From Alteribacillus sp041949975 (lineage in GTDB: Bacteria; Bacillota; Bacilli; Bacillales; Marinococcaceae): a DNA stretch of 64,000 nucleotides. This document shows, piece by piece, positions 9,159 to 18,568 of the stretch. The position numbers and the translations under genes were made by a program. The DNA is taken from contig NZ_JBHFQG010000013.1 in the NCBI RefSeq assembly GCF_041949975.1, positions 1 through 64,000 on the forward strand, in the 5' to 3' direction. How positions within the stretch are numbered: position 1 is the first letter of the stretch; the number at the start of each line of letters is the position of its first letter. The notes beneath the pieces are model-generated. The model saw only the letters and a list, made by a program, of their open reading frames with translations, did not search any database and had not been told where the DNA came from.

Positions 9159-9429
9159 CTTTGTTTAGAAGTCCCCTGAATTCGAACAAGATTAAAGAAA
9201 ACGGAAAAAAATTGTGGTAATACCAGGGAATATATGTAGCTAGAAATTACTGAAAAGGTAAAAAGTATTGCTATAAGTTAGTTATATTAAGGCCCGAAAT
9301 TTTTATTGAAGACCTGCGGTGATATGTCAATAAAAGATTAATGAGAAATGAAGATGTCAAAGGTCATTTTTGCGAAAAAAGAGCGCAAGAAACTAGACCA
9401 GTAATAAATTGGTAATTATTGGATGGTGC
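9159..9429. other. no gene seen
   Basis: AT-rich spacer between the aldehyde dehydrogenase gene and the dead IS110 element. No start codon with a ribosome site, terminator hairpin or promoter could be supported. Confidence 0.4.
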
Positions 9430-9456
9430 GAGAGGTTATGCTATGACGGCTTCACG

Positions 9457-10670
9457 TCATATATTCACGCCCCTCTCTAGCGAAAATAGTTGGTGATTGC
9501 GTAGTAGCGCATCCACCGGACGCACTAGTTTTCTTGCAGTTAGAACGAGAGCTCGTTTGTGTTGATGTTTTGGTACTTCTCCGAATTTTTTCACGTAATA
9601 TGCCTGGTATTCCGGTACTTTCCTACGTACAGAGTTGGCGGCTTCAACTAAGTAATACCGTAAGTACTGGTTACCTTGACGCGTCAGAGAAGTATCCTCT
9701 GCCGTAAACCGGCCGGATTGATGGGTCCGCCAATAGAGGCCAGCGTATTTCGCCACTTTCGTTTCATCGTCAAATCGTTCAATTTGACCGATCTCGGCAA
9801 TGATACCGGCAGCGAAGACCGGACCGATACCGGGAATGGATTCCACCGTTTGGGTGAGTCCATGATCCGTTTAATGGTTTTATCGATTTCTTTCACTTGG
9901 CGTTGGAAAGAGCGAATGACCTCTATGGAGGTGCCTAATAGGACATCCAGTGAATCTTCGACGACCTTGTCCTATCGATAAGAGGAACGTTCGGCTCGTT
10001 GAATGGATGCAGCGACGGCATTCGGATCCGGGAATCGATTCTTCCCGTGTTCCTGCAGAAATGCTGCAAGTTCTTCCAACGGAAGTTGAGCCAATTCTTC
10101 TAAGCTGAATTTCTCTAGGAAAAGCTCCATCATCGCATTCCCGAACACAGAAGAATCGACTTCTTGAGAGAACGTATTACATTTAAAACTCAGATGCTGC
10201 AGGAAGTGCTGCTTTTCCTTGGTCATCGTTTTGATGAGATGGCAGCTGCTGAAGAGCGACATACTGACTTTCTTTGACGATCGATATGGTATTGCGGCCG
10301 AAACGCATATAATCGGCTATCACAAACGCATCAATCTCATCCGTCTTATTCATATCACTGTAGCTCTTTTCTTAAAGTTTGCGATTTGTTTAGGATTTAT
10401 CACAAACACTTTCGCGTCTAGAGCTTGTAGGTCTTTATCATGATGTAAGAACATTGACGGATGGAAACTGTACACAGACGTTGATTCGAGACCAATCTTT
10501 AGAATGTCCACCTCTGTATCAGCCGTCAAATCAAGCAATCGTTGTTTCAACTTCGTGGCTCCTGTCAGGTCATTAGATACCGAAAAGGTATCCACTCTGG
10601 CACCGTCTTGATCGAGCACACACACTTTCATATCAAAGGAACTAACGTCTAAGCCTACAAAAAATCGCAT
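9457..10670 (-). pseudogene. IS110-family transposase, multiply frameshifted
   Basis: The N-terminal part (MRFFVGLDVSSFDMKV, with the first Asp of the DEDD motif) starts at 10670 and continues to INPKQIANFKK, then shifts frame near 10363. The next segment (MNKTDEIDAFVIADYM) is in another frame. The middle part (EKQHFLQHLSFKCNTFS) runs to a stop near 9972, and a further shift near 9850 leads into the Transposase_20 domain (ESIPGIGPVFAAG onward) that ends with GVNI at 9457. Joined, the pieces make a near-complete transposase of about 400 residues, but no functional protein can be made without repair. Confidence 0.9.
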
Positions 10671-10717
10671 GGGGGGGAACCCTCCTTTCGTTTTAGAATC
10701 ACTGGGCCTTTCTTTGG

Positions 10718-10962
10718 ACGCCTCGAGATATCTCTAGTGTGAACGCCGATCAACAACCTCGTGTATCAGAGTTCGACCTGCATCGAAAGCCGCCCCGGGT
10801 CTATTATCATCCGGGTTCGAGGGGCAGGAGACTCAGCCTGCGAGTAGGGAGTGCCGCACGTACACTGAGAAACAGTCTTAACATGTGGTCGTGCCACAGG
10901 AGGAAAAAGAATTGTCCCAAATGATCCTAAGATCATTATCTAGAAATATCTTGAGACGTCCA
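10718..10962 (-). ncRNA. candidate IS110 bridge (guide) RNA region
   Basis: Upstream of the transposase start lie about 245 bases with no protein-coding potential but strong structure. A 22-base inverted repeat (10718-10739 against 10941-10962, three mismatches) encloses the segment. Inside are a perfect hairpin TGTGG-TCGTG-CCACA (about 10884-10898) and a GC-rich stem around CCCCGGGT/GGGTTCGAGGGG (10793-10824). In IS110-branch elements the 5' non-coding end encodes a bridge RNA with internal loops that pair with donor and target DNA. The position fits, but the fold and loops have not been computed. Confidence 0.5.
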
Positions 10963-11091
10963 AGAAAAACCTTTGTTAAAAAGGCTATTTTCTAATAGAT
11001 TGTTGTTTTTCTACATGGAAAAACACTGTTAGTTAACAGTTGAAATACACTTCAAAGAGGGCTTAAGTATAATATACGAGGAGGAAATATT

Positions 11092-12177
11092 ATGAAAGGG
11101 CAAGTAGCAGTTATGGTAGAACCCCAAAAATTAGAGTATCAAGAATATGATTTACCGACTCCTGAAAAAGGCGCGGTGTTATTAAAGGTTATAAGGACAA
11201 ATGTTTGTGGATCCGAGCTTCATATTTGGCATGGAGATCATCCAGTTAAGAAAAATGGAATTCTTGGTCATGAAATGGTAGGAAAGATTGAAAAAATTGG
11301 AGAGGGTGTAACAACAGATCATTCTGGAAAACCGATTAATGTTGGAGATCGTGTCTCAGTAACATATTTTCAGGCTTGTCGAAGTTGTGCTGCTTGTGTA
11401 AATGGAGATTTTTCCTTGTGTGAAAACACTTATAAATTTCTGAACAAGCAGCCAGAAGAACCACCACATTTTCATGGTGCTTTTTCTACACACTATTACG
11501 TACATCCGAACCAATTCTTTTATAAGGTTCCAGAAGTAGTTCCTGATGACGTTGCTGCAAGTGCAAATTGTGCAATTTCACAGGTTCTATATGGAATAGA
11601 CAAAGCACAATTGAAACTGAATGAAACAATAGTCATCCAAGGTGCAGGTGGTTTAGGTTTATATGCATCAACTATTGCAAAGGAATGTGGTGCTAGAGTC
11701 ATTATTATTGATAGTATTGAGTCTCGATTAGAACAAGCAAGAATTTTTGGGGCGGATCATTTAATCAACTTACATGACTACGAAACTGTCGAAAAAAGGA
11801 GTAATTTAATTAAGGAAATAACAAATGGCCAGGGGGCAGATGTAGGTTTGGAAGTTACAGGCGTCCCGGATGCGTTTAGTGAAGGCATACATCACATTAG
11901 GCCTGGCGGAAGATATATATCGATAGGAAATATTTTGATAGGAATGCATACAGAATTTGATCCCGGTTTGTTGACAAGAAAATCTATCAATATTTATCCA
12001 GTGAATCGCTATCAGCCTTGGTATTTATTTAAATCACTCGAGTTTTTAGCCAATAATATTGATAAATATCCGTTTACTAAATTAATAGACGCAGATTTCA
12101 AATTTGACGAGATTCAAAGTGCTCTTAATAAGTCATATAAAAGAGAAATCACCAGGGCGTCCATAATATTTGATTAG
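11092..12177 (+). CDS. zinc-dependent alcohol/polyol dehydrogenase (MDR family)
   Basis: A 361-residue medium-chain dehydrogenase. The catalytic zinc site is marked by C39 (NVCGSELH) and H60-E61 (GHEM), the structural zinc site by four cysteines (C96, C99, C102, C110), and the NAD(P) fold by GAGGLGLYA near 186-194. It should oxidise an alcohol or reduce an aldehyde/ketone in the cytoplasm. It follows the dead IS110 element and has its own ribosome site (GAGGAGG) and a TATAAT-like element at 11068-11073. It may once have been joined to the aldehyde dehydrogenase gene on the other side of the insertion. Substrate unknown. Confidence 0.85.
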   Translation: MKGQVAVMVEPQKLEYQEYDLPTPEKGAVLLKVIRTNVCGSELHIWHGDHPVKKNGILGHEMVGKIEKIGEGVTTDHSGKPINVGDRVSVTYFQACRSCAACVNGDFSLCENTYKFLNKQPEEPPHFHGAFSTHYYVHPNQFFYKVPEVVPDDVAASANCAISQVLYGIDKAQLKLNETIVIQGAGGLGLYASTIAKECGARVIIIDSIESRLEQARIFGADHLINLHDYETVEKRSNLIKEITNGQGADVGLEVTGVPDAFSEGIHHIRPGGRYISIGNILIGMHTEFDPGLLTRKSINIYPVNRYQPWYLFKSLEFLANNIDKYPFTKLIDADFKFDEIQSALNKSYKREITRASIIFD

Positions 12178-12540
12178 GCTACTATTGAAACGCTAGTAGA
12201 GGGTTTTCGAAACCTGGAGAAGTTGAGGAATAATAGAAACGAAATTCGGCAAGATTGCCGTTGTTCAGGGAGGCAACTGAAAAACCGTCTTATCGTTTAG
12301 TAGCCGTAGAAATTAAAAAGCCACTCTATTTTTGCCTCCATCTTGTAGCGTTCTTTTTCATTATCCTTAAACATCTCGTTCTCCTGAAAACCATTTGTCT
12401 GATATGTATACCGTTTAATTGTCACCGAATACGTTTTGCTTTTTGCCCCTTCTTTGTAGCAACCCTTTTGGAACTATCAAATTGACCATCTATCTTTTAT
12501 CCTTTTTCTGCACGTTTGATCCATTTGGGAAGCAAAAAGA
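12178..12540. other. no intact gene seen
   Basis: About 360 bases with stop codons in all frames at short intervals. Read on the minus strand, a short stretch (FKDNEKERYKMEAK) vaguely recalls transposase C-termini, but it is too short to support a call. Confidence 0.3.
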
Positions 12541-12580
12541 AAAAGCTCCTCCGTATAGCAACATTTTGAGGAGCTTTTTC
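12541..12580. terminator. bidirectional rho-independent terminator
   Basis: AAAAGCTCCTC (12541-12551) pairs with GAGGAGCTTTT (12569-12579), with A-rich and T-rich edges, so it can stop transcription from both sides. It serves the minus-strand AEC carrier gene and the plus-strand genes. Confidence 0.85.
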
Positions 12581-12585
12581 TATTT

Positions 12586-13521
12586 TTAAAGCCACCAGGA
12601 AGCTACATAAGAAACAAAAGGGATGGTAGAAAGCGACAAAAGCGTTGATAATACAGTGGTGACGGTTGCAGAATCTTCATCGTTTGTATATTTTGCAAAA
12701 AGAATGGCCACCAGCATGAGAGTAGGCATCGCAGATAAAATTATAACTACATTCTTAATCATGTTATCTATCGGGAGAAAAGACAACACAAAAAGAGTAA
12801 GCAAAGGAATGATCATCAACCTAACGATGAGGGGAAACCAAATTTGGGAATATAAAATAGCCCCTTGCTTCTGAAATAAAGGAGGGATGAGCAACCCGAT
12901 ATAGAGCATGGCCAAAGGAGCTGCTAATCCAGATAACAGTTCTGTTAATTGCGTTACTGCTCCAGGTGCTTCATAGTTGAGCAGCAGAGCACTAAAACCA
13001 ACCACTAAAGCAAGAAAAGGCAAGTTTATAAGAACCTTTAATTGCGTAAATCGAAAACTTTTTTCTGCTTGCAGCATCCATATCACGACAGTAAATAACA
13101 CCACATCTAACCCTACATCAAAGATGGCCGCAAAAAAACCGCCAGTCGGCCCAAATAGTATGTAACACAGAGGGATACCAATAAACCCAGTATTCCCAAG
13201 AGCTCCCAATATAGTAAGCTTCTTCCCTGTCTCTTTGGAAAAGCGAAAAACCGCAGATAAACACCAGGTTAGTAAAAGAGCTGTAAGATGAAAAACAATA
13301 GAGAGACCAAATATCACTCCCGCTTGATGAAGAATATGCGGTGATAATTCGGTGTTAAAGACACCATTTAATATTACAGCTGGAACAGCTAGGTTAAAAA
13401 TAATAAACATCAGTAATTTTTTCATATCCTGAGTGATTTCCATTTTTACAGCTACCAGGCTTCCTAAGCCAATCATAATTGCCATAATACTAATAGAAGA
13501 AAAAACCATGCTTGTCTCCAT
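12586..13521 (-). CDS. AEC-family transporter (auxin efflux carrier type)
   Basis: An integral membrane protein of 311 residues with about ten hydrophobic helices. The pattern (LFIIFNLAVPAVILNGVF-like first half, ALGNTGFIGIPL motif, then a repeat-like second half) is that of the AEC carriers, which move organic acids or related anions across the membrane. The frame stays open upstream to 13692, but the ATG at 13521 is preferred because AAGGATG lies 7 bases ahead; the longer form would add an odd hydrophobic extension. The gene is divergent from the FadR-type regulator and may be controlled by it, perhaps for the same substrate as the downstream TRAP operon (inference). Confidence 0.8.
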   Translation of the reverse strand: METSMVFSSISIMAIMIGLGSLVAVKMEITQDMKKLLMFIIFNLAVPAVILNGVFNTELSPHILHQAGVIFGLSIVFHLTALLLTWCLSAVFRFSKETGKKLTILGALGNTGFIGIPLCYILFGPTGGFFAAIFDVGLDVVLFTVVIWMLQAEKSFRFTQLKVLINLPFLALVVGFSALLLNYEAPGAVTQLTELLSGLAAPLAMLYIGLLIPPLFQKQGAILYSQIWFPLIVRLMIIPLLTLFVLSFLPIDNMIKNVVIILSAMPTLMLVAILFAKYTNDEDSATVTTVLSTLLSLSTIPFVSYVASWWL

Positions 13522-13627
13522 AAACTTCATCCTTTTTCGCACTACGAAGTCGTAGAGTTTATTTAAAAAGCAGTATATATCATACAAGAAATAGATTAAA
13601 AAAATCAGAAAATATGATAAAAATTTC

Positions 13628-13657
13628 TTGACTGGACTGACCACCTGACTACATAAT
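13628..13657 (+). promoter_or_regulatory. promoter of FadR-type regulator with overlapping palindromic operator
   Basis: TTGACT (13628-13633) and CATAAT (13652-13657) are 18 bases apart. TGGACTGACCA, a near-palindrome with TGG/CCA arms, covers 13633-13643 within the spacer, and a related TGGTCTACC lies at 13696-13704 just before the ribosome site. FadR-family regulators bind TGGTC-type palindromes, so autoregulation and control of the divergent carrier are plausible. Confidence 0.5.
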
Positions 13658-13720
13658 ATAACACACATACTTAAAAGAAAAGAGGGAATCACTTTTGGTC
13701 TACCTGAGGAGAGATGTAGT

Positions 13721-14431
13721 ATGAAAAAAAGCCCTATTAAAAAACAAAGAGTTTACAAAATAGTGATTGATAAGATTAAAGAGTCGTTGAAAAATGGGGA
13801 GTTGCAACCCGGAGAAAAACTTCCCTCAGAAAGAGAGCTGACCAACCTGTTTGATGTATCGAGAAGTTCCATTCGAGAAGCGATTAGTGTGTTGGAAGCA
13901 GAAGGAGTAGTCAAAATTAGACCAGGCATAGGGGTCTTTCTTGTTCCTTACACAAAAGAATATTTACTAGAAAAACTGTCCGATATTTTTCAATTAGAGA
14001 CAAATGATTATTTGATTAAGCTGTTAGAGTTAAGACAAGGAATAGAAAGTCAAGCAGCTTATTATGCTGCGAAAAGGAGGAATCATACTCAATTACAGCA
14101 TCTGGAAGCAGCCCTAAACGATCTAAAGAATATTTTATTAAACAATCAGCATGAAGTAGAAAAAGATTTTAATTTTCATAACCAAATTGTAAAAGCAAGT
14201 CAGAACGAGATGATGATTGAATCACTTGATTTAATATCTGGACGAATAATCCAAGGACTTCGTCAGTCAGGGATTTATTCAATGGAGCTTCCTGGTAGAA
14301 ACGAAACATTGATCATGGAGCATATTGATATTTTTGAAAGTATAAAAAACGGAGAGCCCTATAAAGCTCACCAAGCCATGCATTACCATTTAGAAATGGT
14401 TATTAAAGATGTGCTTGGCAGGGATGAATGA
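13721..14431 (+). CDS. GntR/FadR-family transcriptional regulator
   Basis: A 236-residue regulator: a winged helix-turn-helix at about residues 10-80 (LPSERELTNLFDVSRSSIR) and a C-terminal FCD helical domain with the histidines expected to bind a metal and carboxylate ligand (FHNQI, EHIDIF, HYHLE). FCD members usually sense small carboxylic acids. It sits between the divergent AEC carrier and the Fe-alcohol dehydrogenase/TRAP genes on its own strand, so it is the likely switch for TRAP operon 2. GAGGAGAG precedes the ATG. Confidence 0.88.
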   Translation: MKKSPIKKQRVYKIVIDKIKESLKNGELQPGEKLPSERELTNLFDVSRSSIREAISVLEAEGVVKIRPGIGVFLVPYTKEYLLEKLSDIFQLETNDYLIKLLELRQGIESQAAYYAAKRRNHTQLQHLEAALNDLKNILLNNQHEVEKDFNFHNQIVKASQNEMMIESLDLISGRIIQGLRQSGIYSMELPGRNETLIMEHIDIFESIKNGEPYKAHQAMHYHLEMVIKDVLGRDE

Positions 14432-14461
14432 ATAACGTAAATTAATTGGAGGTAGGCAGCA

Positions 14462-15628
14462 ATGAACAGTAATTACACCTATTATATGCCAACGAAATTG
14501 GAAGTTGGAGCAGACAAATCCAAAAATGTAGGAGAACTAATCAGCCCCTATGTGAAAAAGAAGGTTTTTATTATTACCGATGAAGGGATAATCAAAGCTG
14601 GTCTCTTGGCAGACATTTTTGCCTCCATGGAAAAGCATGCGCTGGACTATGAAGTGTTTGATCAAGTAGAACCCAATCCTAATGATGAATTGGTGAAACG
14701 CGGGTTGAGCCACCTTGAACCCTCAGAGGGAGACGTACTGCTAGCTGTGGGAGGAGGAAGCAGTATTGATACGGCAAAAGCTATTGCGCTCATGGCTACC
14801 AATGAGGGGGATATTCTAGATTATGAAGGATCAGACAAAGTAGAAAAAGCTCCCTTATCTATTATTTCTATTCCAACGACAGCCGGTACAGGGAGTGAAG
14901 TTACTGCTTCTACAGTCATTACCAATTCAAAAACTTTTTTTAAAGCTGCAATTGTAAGCCCTTACTTGTATCCTGATCTTGCAATTGTCGATCCATCCTT
15001 AACGTTAAATTGTCCACCTTCTATTACGGCATCTACTGGTATGGACGCTTTGACACATGCTATTGAGTCATATGTATCAAAACAGTCTAACCCAATCAGT
15101 CAAGCTTTAGCTCTGCAAGCGATAAAAATGATTAAAGAAAATTTACCTAAAGCTTATTTGGTGGGAAATGACATGGAAAGCAGAAGCAACATGCTAGAAG
15201 CCTCTATGATTGCTGGTTTTGCTTTCTCCCAAACCAGGCTGGGCAATGTCCATGCCATATCCCATTCTTTTGGAGGTATATTTAATATCCCTCATGGTAT
15301 TGCTAACGCCACTATTTTGCCGTTTATTCTTCATTATAATATCCCTGCTTGCCCTGAGAAAATGAAAAATATCGCCAAGGCATTAGGGGCGAATGTGACG
15401 GGGGTCTCTATAGATGAAGCAGCAAACAAAGTTTTAGAAGAGGTGGTTAAATTAAATCAACTCCTCGATATCCCATCCAATGTGAAAGAGTTAGGAGTAG
15501 ACTTAGACAAGTTGCCTCAACTTGTCAAAGACTCGATGAACAGCGGTAATATCTTAACCAATCCTCGTTTAACGCGTGCCTCTGACGTGGAGGCTATAAT
15601 TGAAAGCGCATACCATGGAAATCTTTAA
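14462..15628 (+). CDS. iron-containing alcohol dehydrogenase
   Basis: A 388-residue group III alcohol dehydrogenase. It has the NAD-binding GGGSSIDTAK motif and the metal-binding region TGMDALTHAIE through HAISHSFGG to NIPHGIANA, which supplies the aspartate and histidines that hold Fe(II). It would interconvert an alcohol (or hydroxy acid) and an aldehyde or oxo acid. It lies 30 bases after the FadR-type regulator and 18 bases before the TRAP lipoprotein gene, so it probably acts on the imported compound. GGAGGTAGG is the ribosome site. Confidence 0.9.
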   Translation: MNSNYTYYMPTKLEVGADKSKNVGELISPYVKKKVFIITDEGIIKAGLLADIFASMEKHALDYEVFDQVEPNPNDELVKRGLSHLEPSEGDVLLAVGGGSSIDTAKAIALMATNEGDILDYEGSDKVEKAPLSIISIPTTAGTGSEVTASTVITNSKTFFKAAIVSPYLYPDLAIVDPSLTLNCPPSITASTGMDALTHAIESYVSKQSNPISQALALQAIKMIKENLPKAYLVGNDMESRSNMLEASMIAGFAFSQTRLGNVHAISHSFGGIFNIPHGIANATILPFILHYNIPACPEKMKNIAKALGANVTGVSIDEAANKVLEEVVKLNQLLDIPSNVKELGVDLDKLPQLVKDSMNSGNILTNPRLTRASDVEAIIESAYHGNL

Positions 15629-15646
15629 CTAGGGGAGGAAGAAACT

Positions 15647-16708
15647 GTGAAACAGCTATTAACCGCCTTTACTGGTCTATCCTTGTTCGTCGTGCTTGCT
15701 GCTTGTGGAGGCGATGTACAAGAAGGCAAGGCGATCGAAAGCCAAGCAGACAATCAAGAAACGTATCAGATCAAATTGACCCACTCTTCGCCAGCTTCGA
15801 ATGACCGTCTCGAAGAATCCCTCCAAAGCTTTAAAGCGGAGGTAGAAGAACGAAGTGAAGGAGCTATCGAGATAGAGACTTATCCAGCGAGTCAGCTGGG
15901 AGGAGAAAGAGAACAACTTGAAGGTGTACAACACGGCTCTATAGAAATGGCAGCGCTATCAAGTGGTCCCTTTCCTGGTTTTTTTGAAGAAATGATGATT
16001 TTTGACCTCCCATTTATCTTTGATAATGAACAGATTGCTCATGAAGTGCTGGATGGGGAGTTTGGGGATTATATTTTAAAACAATTATTAGAAGAAACCG
16101 GAGTGCGTGGGCTGGCCTGGGGAGAGAATGGAGTCAGACATTTTACAAATAGCCAGCGTCCTATTGAGCGTCCAGAAGACTTAAGTGGTCTGACCATCAG
16201 GACACAAGAGAATCCTGCACATATGGCTACCGTGGAAGAACTCGGCGCGGTACCAAACCCTATGTCCTTTTCCGAAGTATATAGCGCTTTGCAACAAGGA
16301 GTCATCGATGGGCAAGAAAATCCCATCTCTTTAATCGAAAGCATGAGGTTTTATGAAGTTAATGATTATCTCACGTTAGATGGCCATTTTTATAATATCT
16401 ATGCGCTTTTAATAAATGATAATTATTTTCAAAAAATGCCGGAGGAGTTACAGAGGATTGTTCAGGAAGAAGCAGCACAGTGGAGTAACGAGCAGCGTGA
16501 ATTGAATCAAAAACAAGTGGAAAATGGTCTGGACGTCATCGAGGCAGCAGGAGTAGAGATCACGGAACTTACAGAGGAAGAAAGAAGAGAGTTTAAAGAA
16601 GCTACTAGACCGGTGATTAAAGAATACCGCACGGTGTTGGGAGATCAGCTGGTGGATGAATTATTTAAAGCTATAGACAAAGCAGAAAAAACTGTAGACG
16701 AGGAATAA
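15647..16708 (+). CDS. TRAP transporter substrate-binding lipoprotein (DctP family)
   Basis: A GTG start at 15647 follows AGGGGAGG. The 353-residue product has a signal peptide with a lipobox (LAAC, Cys near residue 20) and a DctP fold, including PEDLSGLTIRTQENP with the carboxylate-binding arginine and SEVYSALQQGVIDGQENP, a very typical segment. It is closer to classical DctP than the receptor at 4365 and probably binds a different acid. It is followed at short distance by its own DctQ and DctM genes. Confidence 0.92.
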   Translation: MKQLLTAFTGLSLFVVLAACGGDVQEGKAIESQADNQETYQIKLTHSSPASNDRLEESLQSFKAEVEERSEGAIEIETYPASQLGGEREQLEGVQHGSIEMAALSSGPFPGFFEEMMIFDLPFIFDNEQIAHEVLDGEFGDYILKQLLEETGVRGLAWGENGVRHFTNSQRPIERPEDLSGLTIRTQENPAHMATVEELGAVPNPMSFSEVYSALQQGVIDGQENPISLIESMRFYEVNDYLTLDGHFYNIYALLINDNYFQKMPEELQRIVQEEAAQWSNEQRELNQKQVENGLDVIEAAGVEITELTEEERREFKEATRPVIKEYRTVLGDQLVDELFKAIDKAEKTVDEE

Positions 16709-16737
16709 TCCTTGTCCCGTAAAGGTGGTGGAAAAAT

Positions 16738-17271
16738 TTGGAGAATATAGTAAAAAAAGTAGATAAAGGATTAACTTTCCTGGAGGAAAACGTCCTGTTT
16801 TTATTATTACTTTTCATGCTCTGTACAGTATTTTTTGGACTAACGAATCGGTATGTTTTTCAAGAGGGTATTCGTTGGGGAGAAGAACTGCCAAGGTATT
16901 TACTTATCTGGGCTACGTTTATTGGGGCAAGCTATGGAATGAAGAAAGGGATCCATATTACGGTAGATGTGATAACCGTCTACGCGAGCGAAAAAATAAA
17001 CAGATATATGCGAGCTATTAGTTACATTATCTCCATAGCCTTTTGTCTCACGCTCTTATGGATCGGGGTACCCTATATTGTTGATATCATGCGATCTAAT
17101 CAAGTTTCTCCAGCGATGCAGCTTCCCATGTATTGGTTCTATTTATCCGCTGTTGTAGGTATGTTCCTTATGCTCATACGATTGCTTATTTTGTTTGTAA
17201 GTGACTTTGTTTTTCACGAAGAAATAGAGTCTCACGATGCTATGAAGTTAGACAATTCTGTTGGGAGGTGA
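16738..17271 (+). CDS. TRAP transporter small permease (DctQ family)
   Basis: A 177-residue, four-helix membrane protein with the DctQ family marks NRYVFQEGIRWGEELPRY and WATFIGASYGMKKG. The start is a TTG at 16738 preceded by AAGGTGGTGG. It forms the small half of the permease with the DctM protein encoded only three bases after its stop. Confidence 0.9.
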   Translation: MENIVKKVDKGLTFLEENVLFLLLLFMLCTVFFGLTNRYVFQEGIRWGEELPRYLLIWATFIGASYGMKKGIHITVDVITVYASEKINRYMRAISYIISIAFCLTLLWIGVPYIVDIMRSNQVSPAMQLPMYWFYLSAVVGMFLMLIRLLILFVSDFVFHEEIESHDAMKLDNSVGR

Positions 17272-17274
17272 ATA

Positions 17275-18540
17275 GTGTTGACAGTAATATTATTTGCACT
17301 ATTAATTCTTTTTTTAGTATTAACTGTGCCTTTAGCCATAAGCGTAGCCTTTGCTTCCACCATCGCACTGTTAGCATTTAACATTGATGGGTTTGTGGCA
17401 ATACAGCGTATAGTAACTGGTCTGGATACTTATTCTCTGATGGCTATCCCGCTATTTATGATAGCAGGAAAAATCATGGAAAAGGGGGGGATTTCCCAAC
17501 GGCTGGTTGATCTTGCTACCAGTTTAGTCGGGTCTATTACTGGCGGGTATGCAATTATCGCCGTATTGGCTAGCATGTTTTTTTCAGCTATCTCTGGGTC
17601 TGCTCCTGCTACTGTGGTAGCCATAGGTGCCATTATGGTGCCCGCAATGGTACGGGCGGGTTATGATAAAAGATTTTCTATAGCTTTAATCGCCGCAAGC
17701 GGTACCACCGGAGTAATCATCCCTCCTAGTATTCCTTTTATTACCTATGGAGTGACAGCAGGAGTTAGTATTGGAGAGTTGTTTATAGCGGGAGTGCTGC
17801 CTGGTTTGCTGATGGGTATTTCGTTAATTATTTACAGTTACGTTATTTCCAAAATAAAGGGATACCGAGGGGGGGAAAGAAGTTCTCTTTCTTCTTTCTT
17901 TACCAATTTAAGACGTTCTTTATGGGGTCTTCTTATGCCATTGATCATTCTAGGAGGAATTTATGGAGGATTGTTTACTCCAACAGAATCTGGGGCAGTG
18001 GCTTGTGTCTATGGTTTGATTATTGCGATGTTTGTGTACAAAAGCTTAAAACTTTCCGATTTAAAACAAACATTTAATGAAGCAGGACTCTTATCAGCCA
18101 TGGTTTTATTCATTATTTCTACAGCAAATTTGATGAATTGGATCATGACCACAGAGCAGGTACCAGAAAGAGTTTCAACGATGGCAGGTGGCTTTACAGG
18201 AAGCAGTGTAATGTTTTTGCTAGTAGTAGCGATGATGTTTTTATTACTCGGGACTTTTTTAGAATTAAATGCTTCTATTATTTTATTGGTGCCAATTCTT
18301 TTGCCGATACTAGACCAATATGATGTGAACCTCCTTCATTTTGGGGTGATTATGGTGGTGAATTTATCCATTGGCCTTCTGACGCCTCCTTTAGGTGTTA
18401 ATTTGTTTGTGGCCAAAAGCTTAGGAGATGTCTCTTTCAATCAAATTGTGGTGAGTGTTATGCCGTTTTTAACAGTGTTATTAATGAATTTGGTATTGCT
18501 TATTTTACTGCCAAGGATTTCTACCATTTTAATTGGATAA
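17275..18540 (+). CDS. TRAP transporter large permease (DctM family)
   Basis: A 421-residue membrane protein with about 12 helices and the family marks FFSAISGSAPATVVAIG, GTTGVIIPPSIPF, FTPTESGAVA and LLTPPLGVNLF. It is the sodium-coupled transport subunit of TRAP system 2. Start at GTG 17275 after GGGAGGTG; the TTG at 17278 is an alternative. Gene order Fe-ADH, DctP, DctQ, DctM, NIPSNAP looks like one transcript. Confidence 0.93.
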   Translation: MLTVILFALLILFLVLTVPLAISVAFASTIALLAFNIDGFVAIQRIVTGLDTYSLMAIPLFMIAGKIMEKGGISQRLVDLATSLVGSITGGYAIIAVLASMFFSAISGSAPATVVAIGAIMVPAMVRAGYDKRFSIALIAASGTTGVIIPPSIPFITYGVTAGVSIGELFIAGVLPGLLMGISLIIYSYVISKIKGYRGGERSSLSSFFTNLRRSLWGLLMPLIILGGIYGGLFTPTESGAVACVYGLIIAMFVYKSLKLSDLKQTFNEAGLLSAMVLFIISTANLMNWIMTTEQVPERVSTMAGGFTGSSVMFLLVVAMMFLLLGTFLELNASIILLVPILLPILDQYDVNLLHFGVIMVVNLSIGLLTPPLGVNLFVAKSLGDVSFNQIVVSVMPFLTVLLMNLVLLILLPRISTILIG

Positions 18541-18568
18541 ATGTATTATTTAGAAGGAGGGGACTACG

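Larger units (their letters stand above)
9430..10965 (-). mobile_element. IS110-family element, inactive (approximate ends)
   Basis: The interval holds a broken IS110 transposase read on the minus strand plus about 290 bases of structured non-coding DNA upstream of its start, the layout of the IS110 branch of the family. These elements lack terminal inverted repeats, so both ends are estimates: the outer one from the 22-base inverted repeat arm ending at 10962, the inner one from the end of the reading frame. It separates the aldehyde dehydrogenase gene from the alcohol dehydrogenase gene. Confidence 0.7.

Noticed and set aside
12255..12485. Plus-strand 76-codon frame, and a faint transposase-like minus-strand stretch
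   Set aside because: The plus frame has no motifs or ribosome site; the minus stretch (FKDNEKERYKMEAK) is too short to assign.
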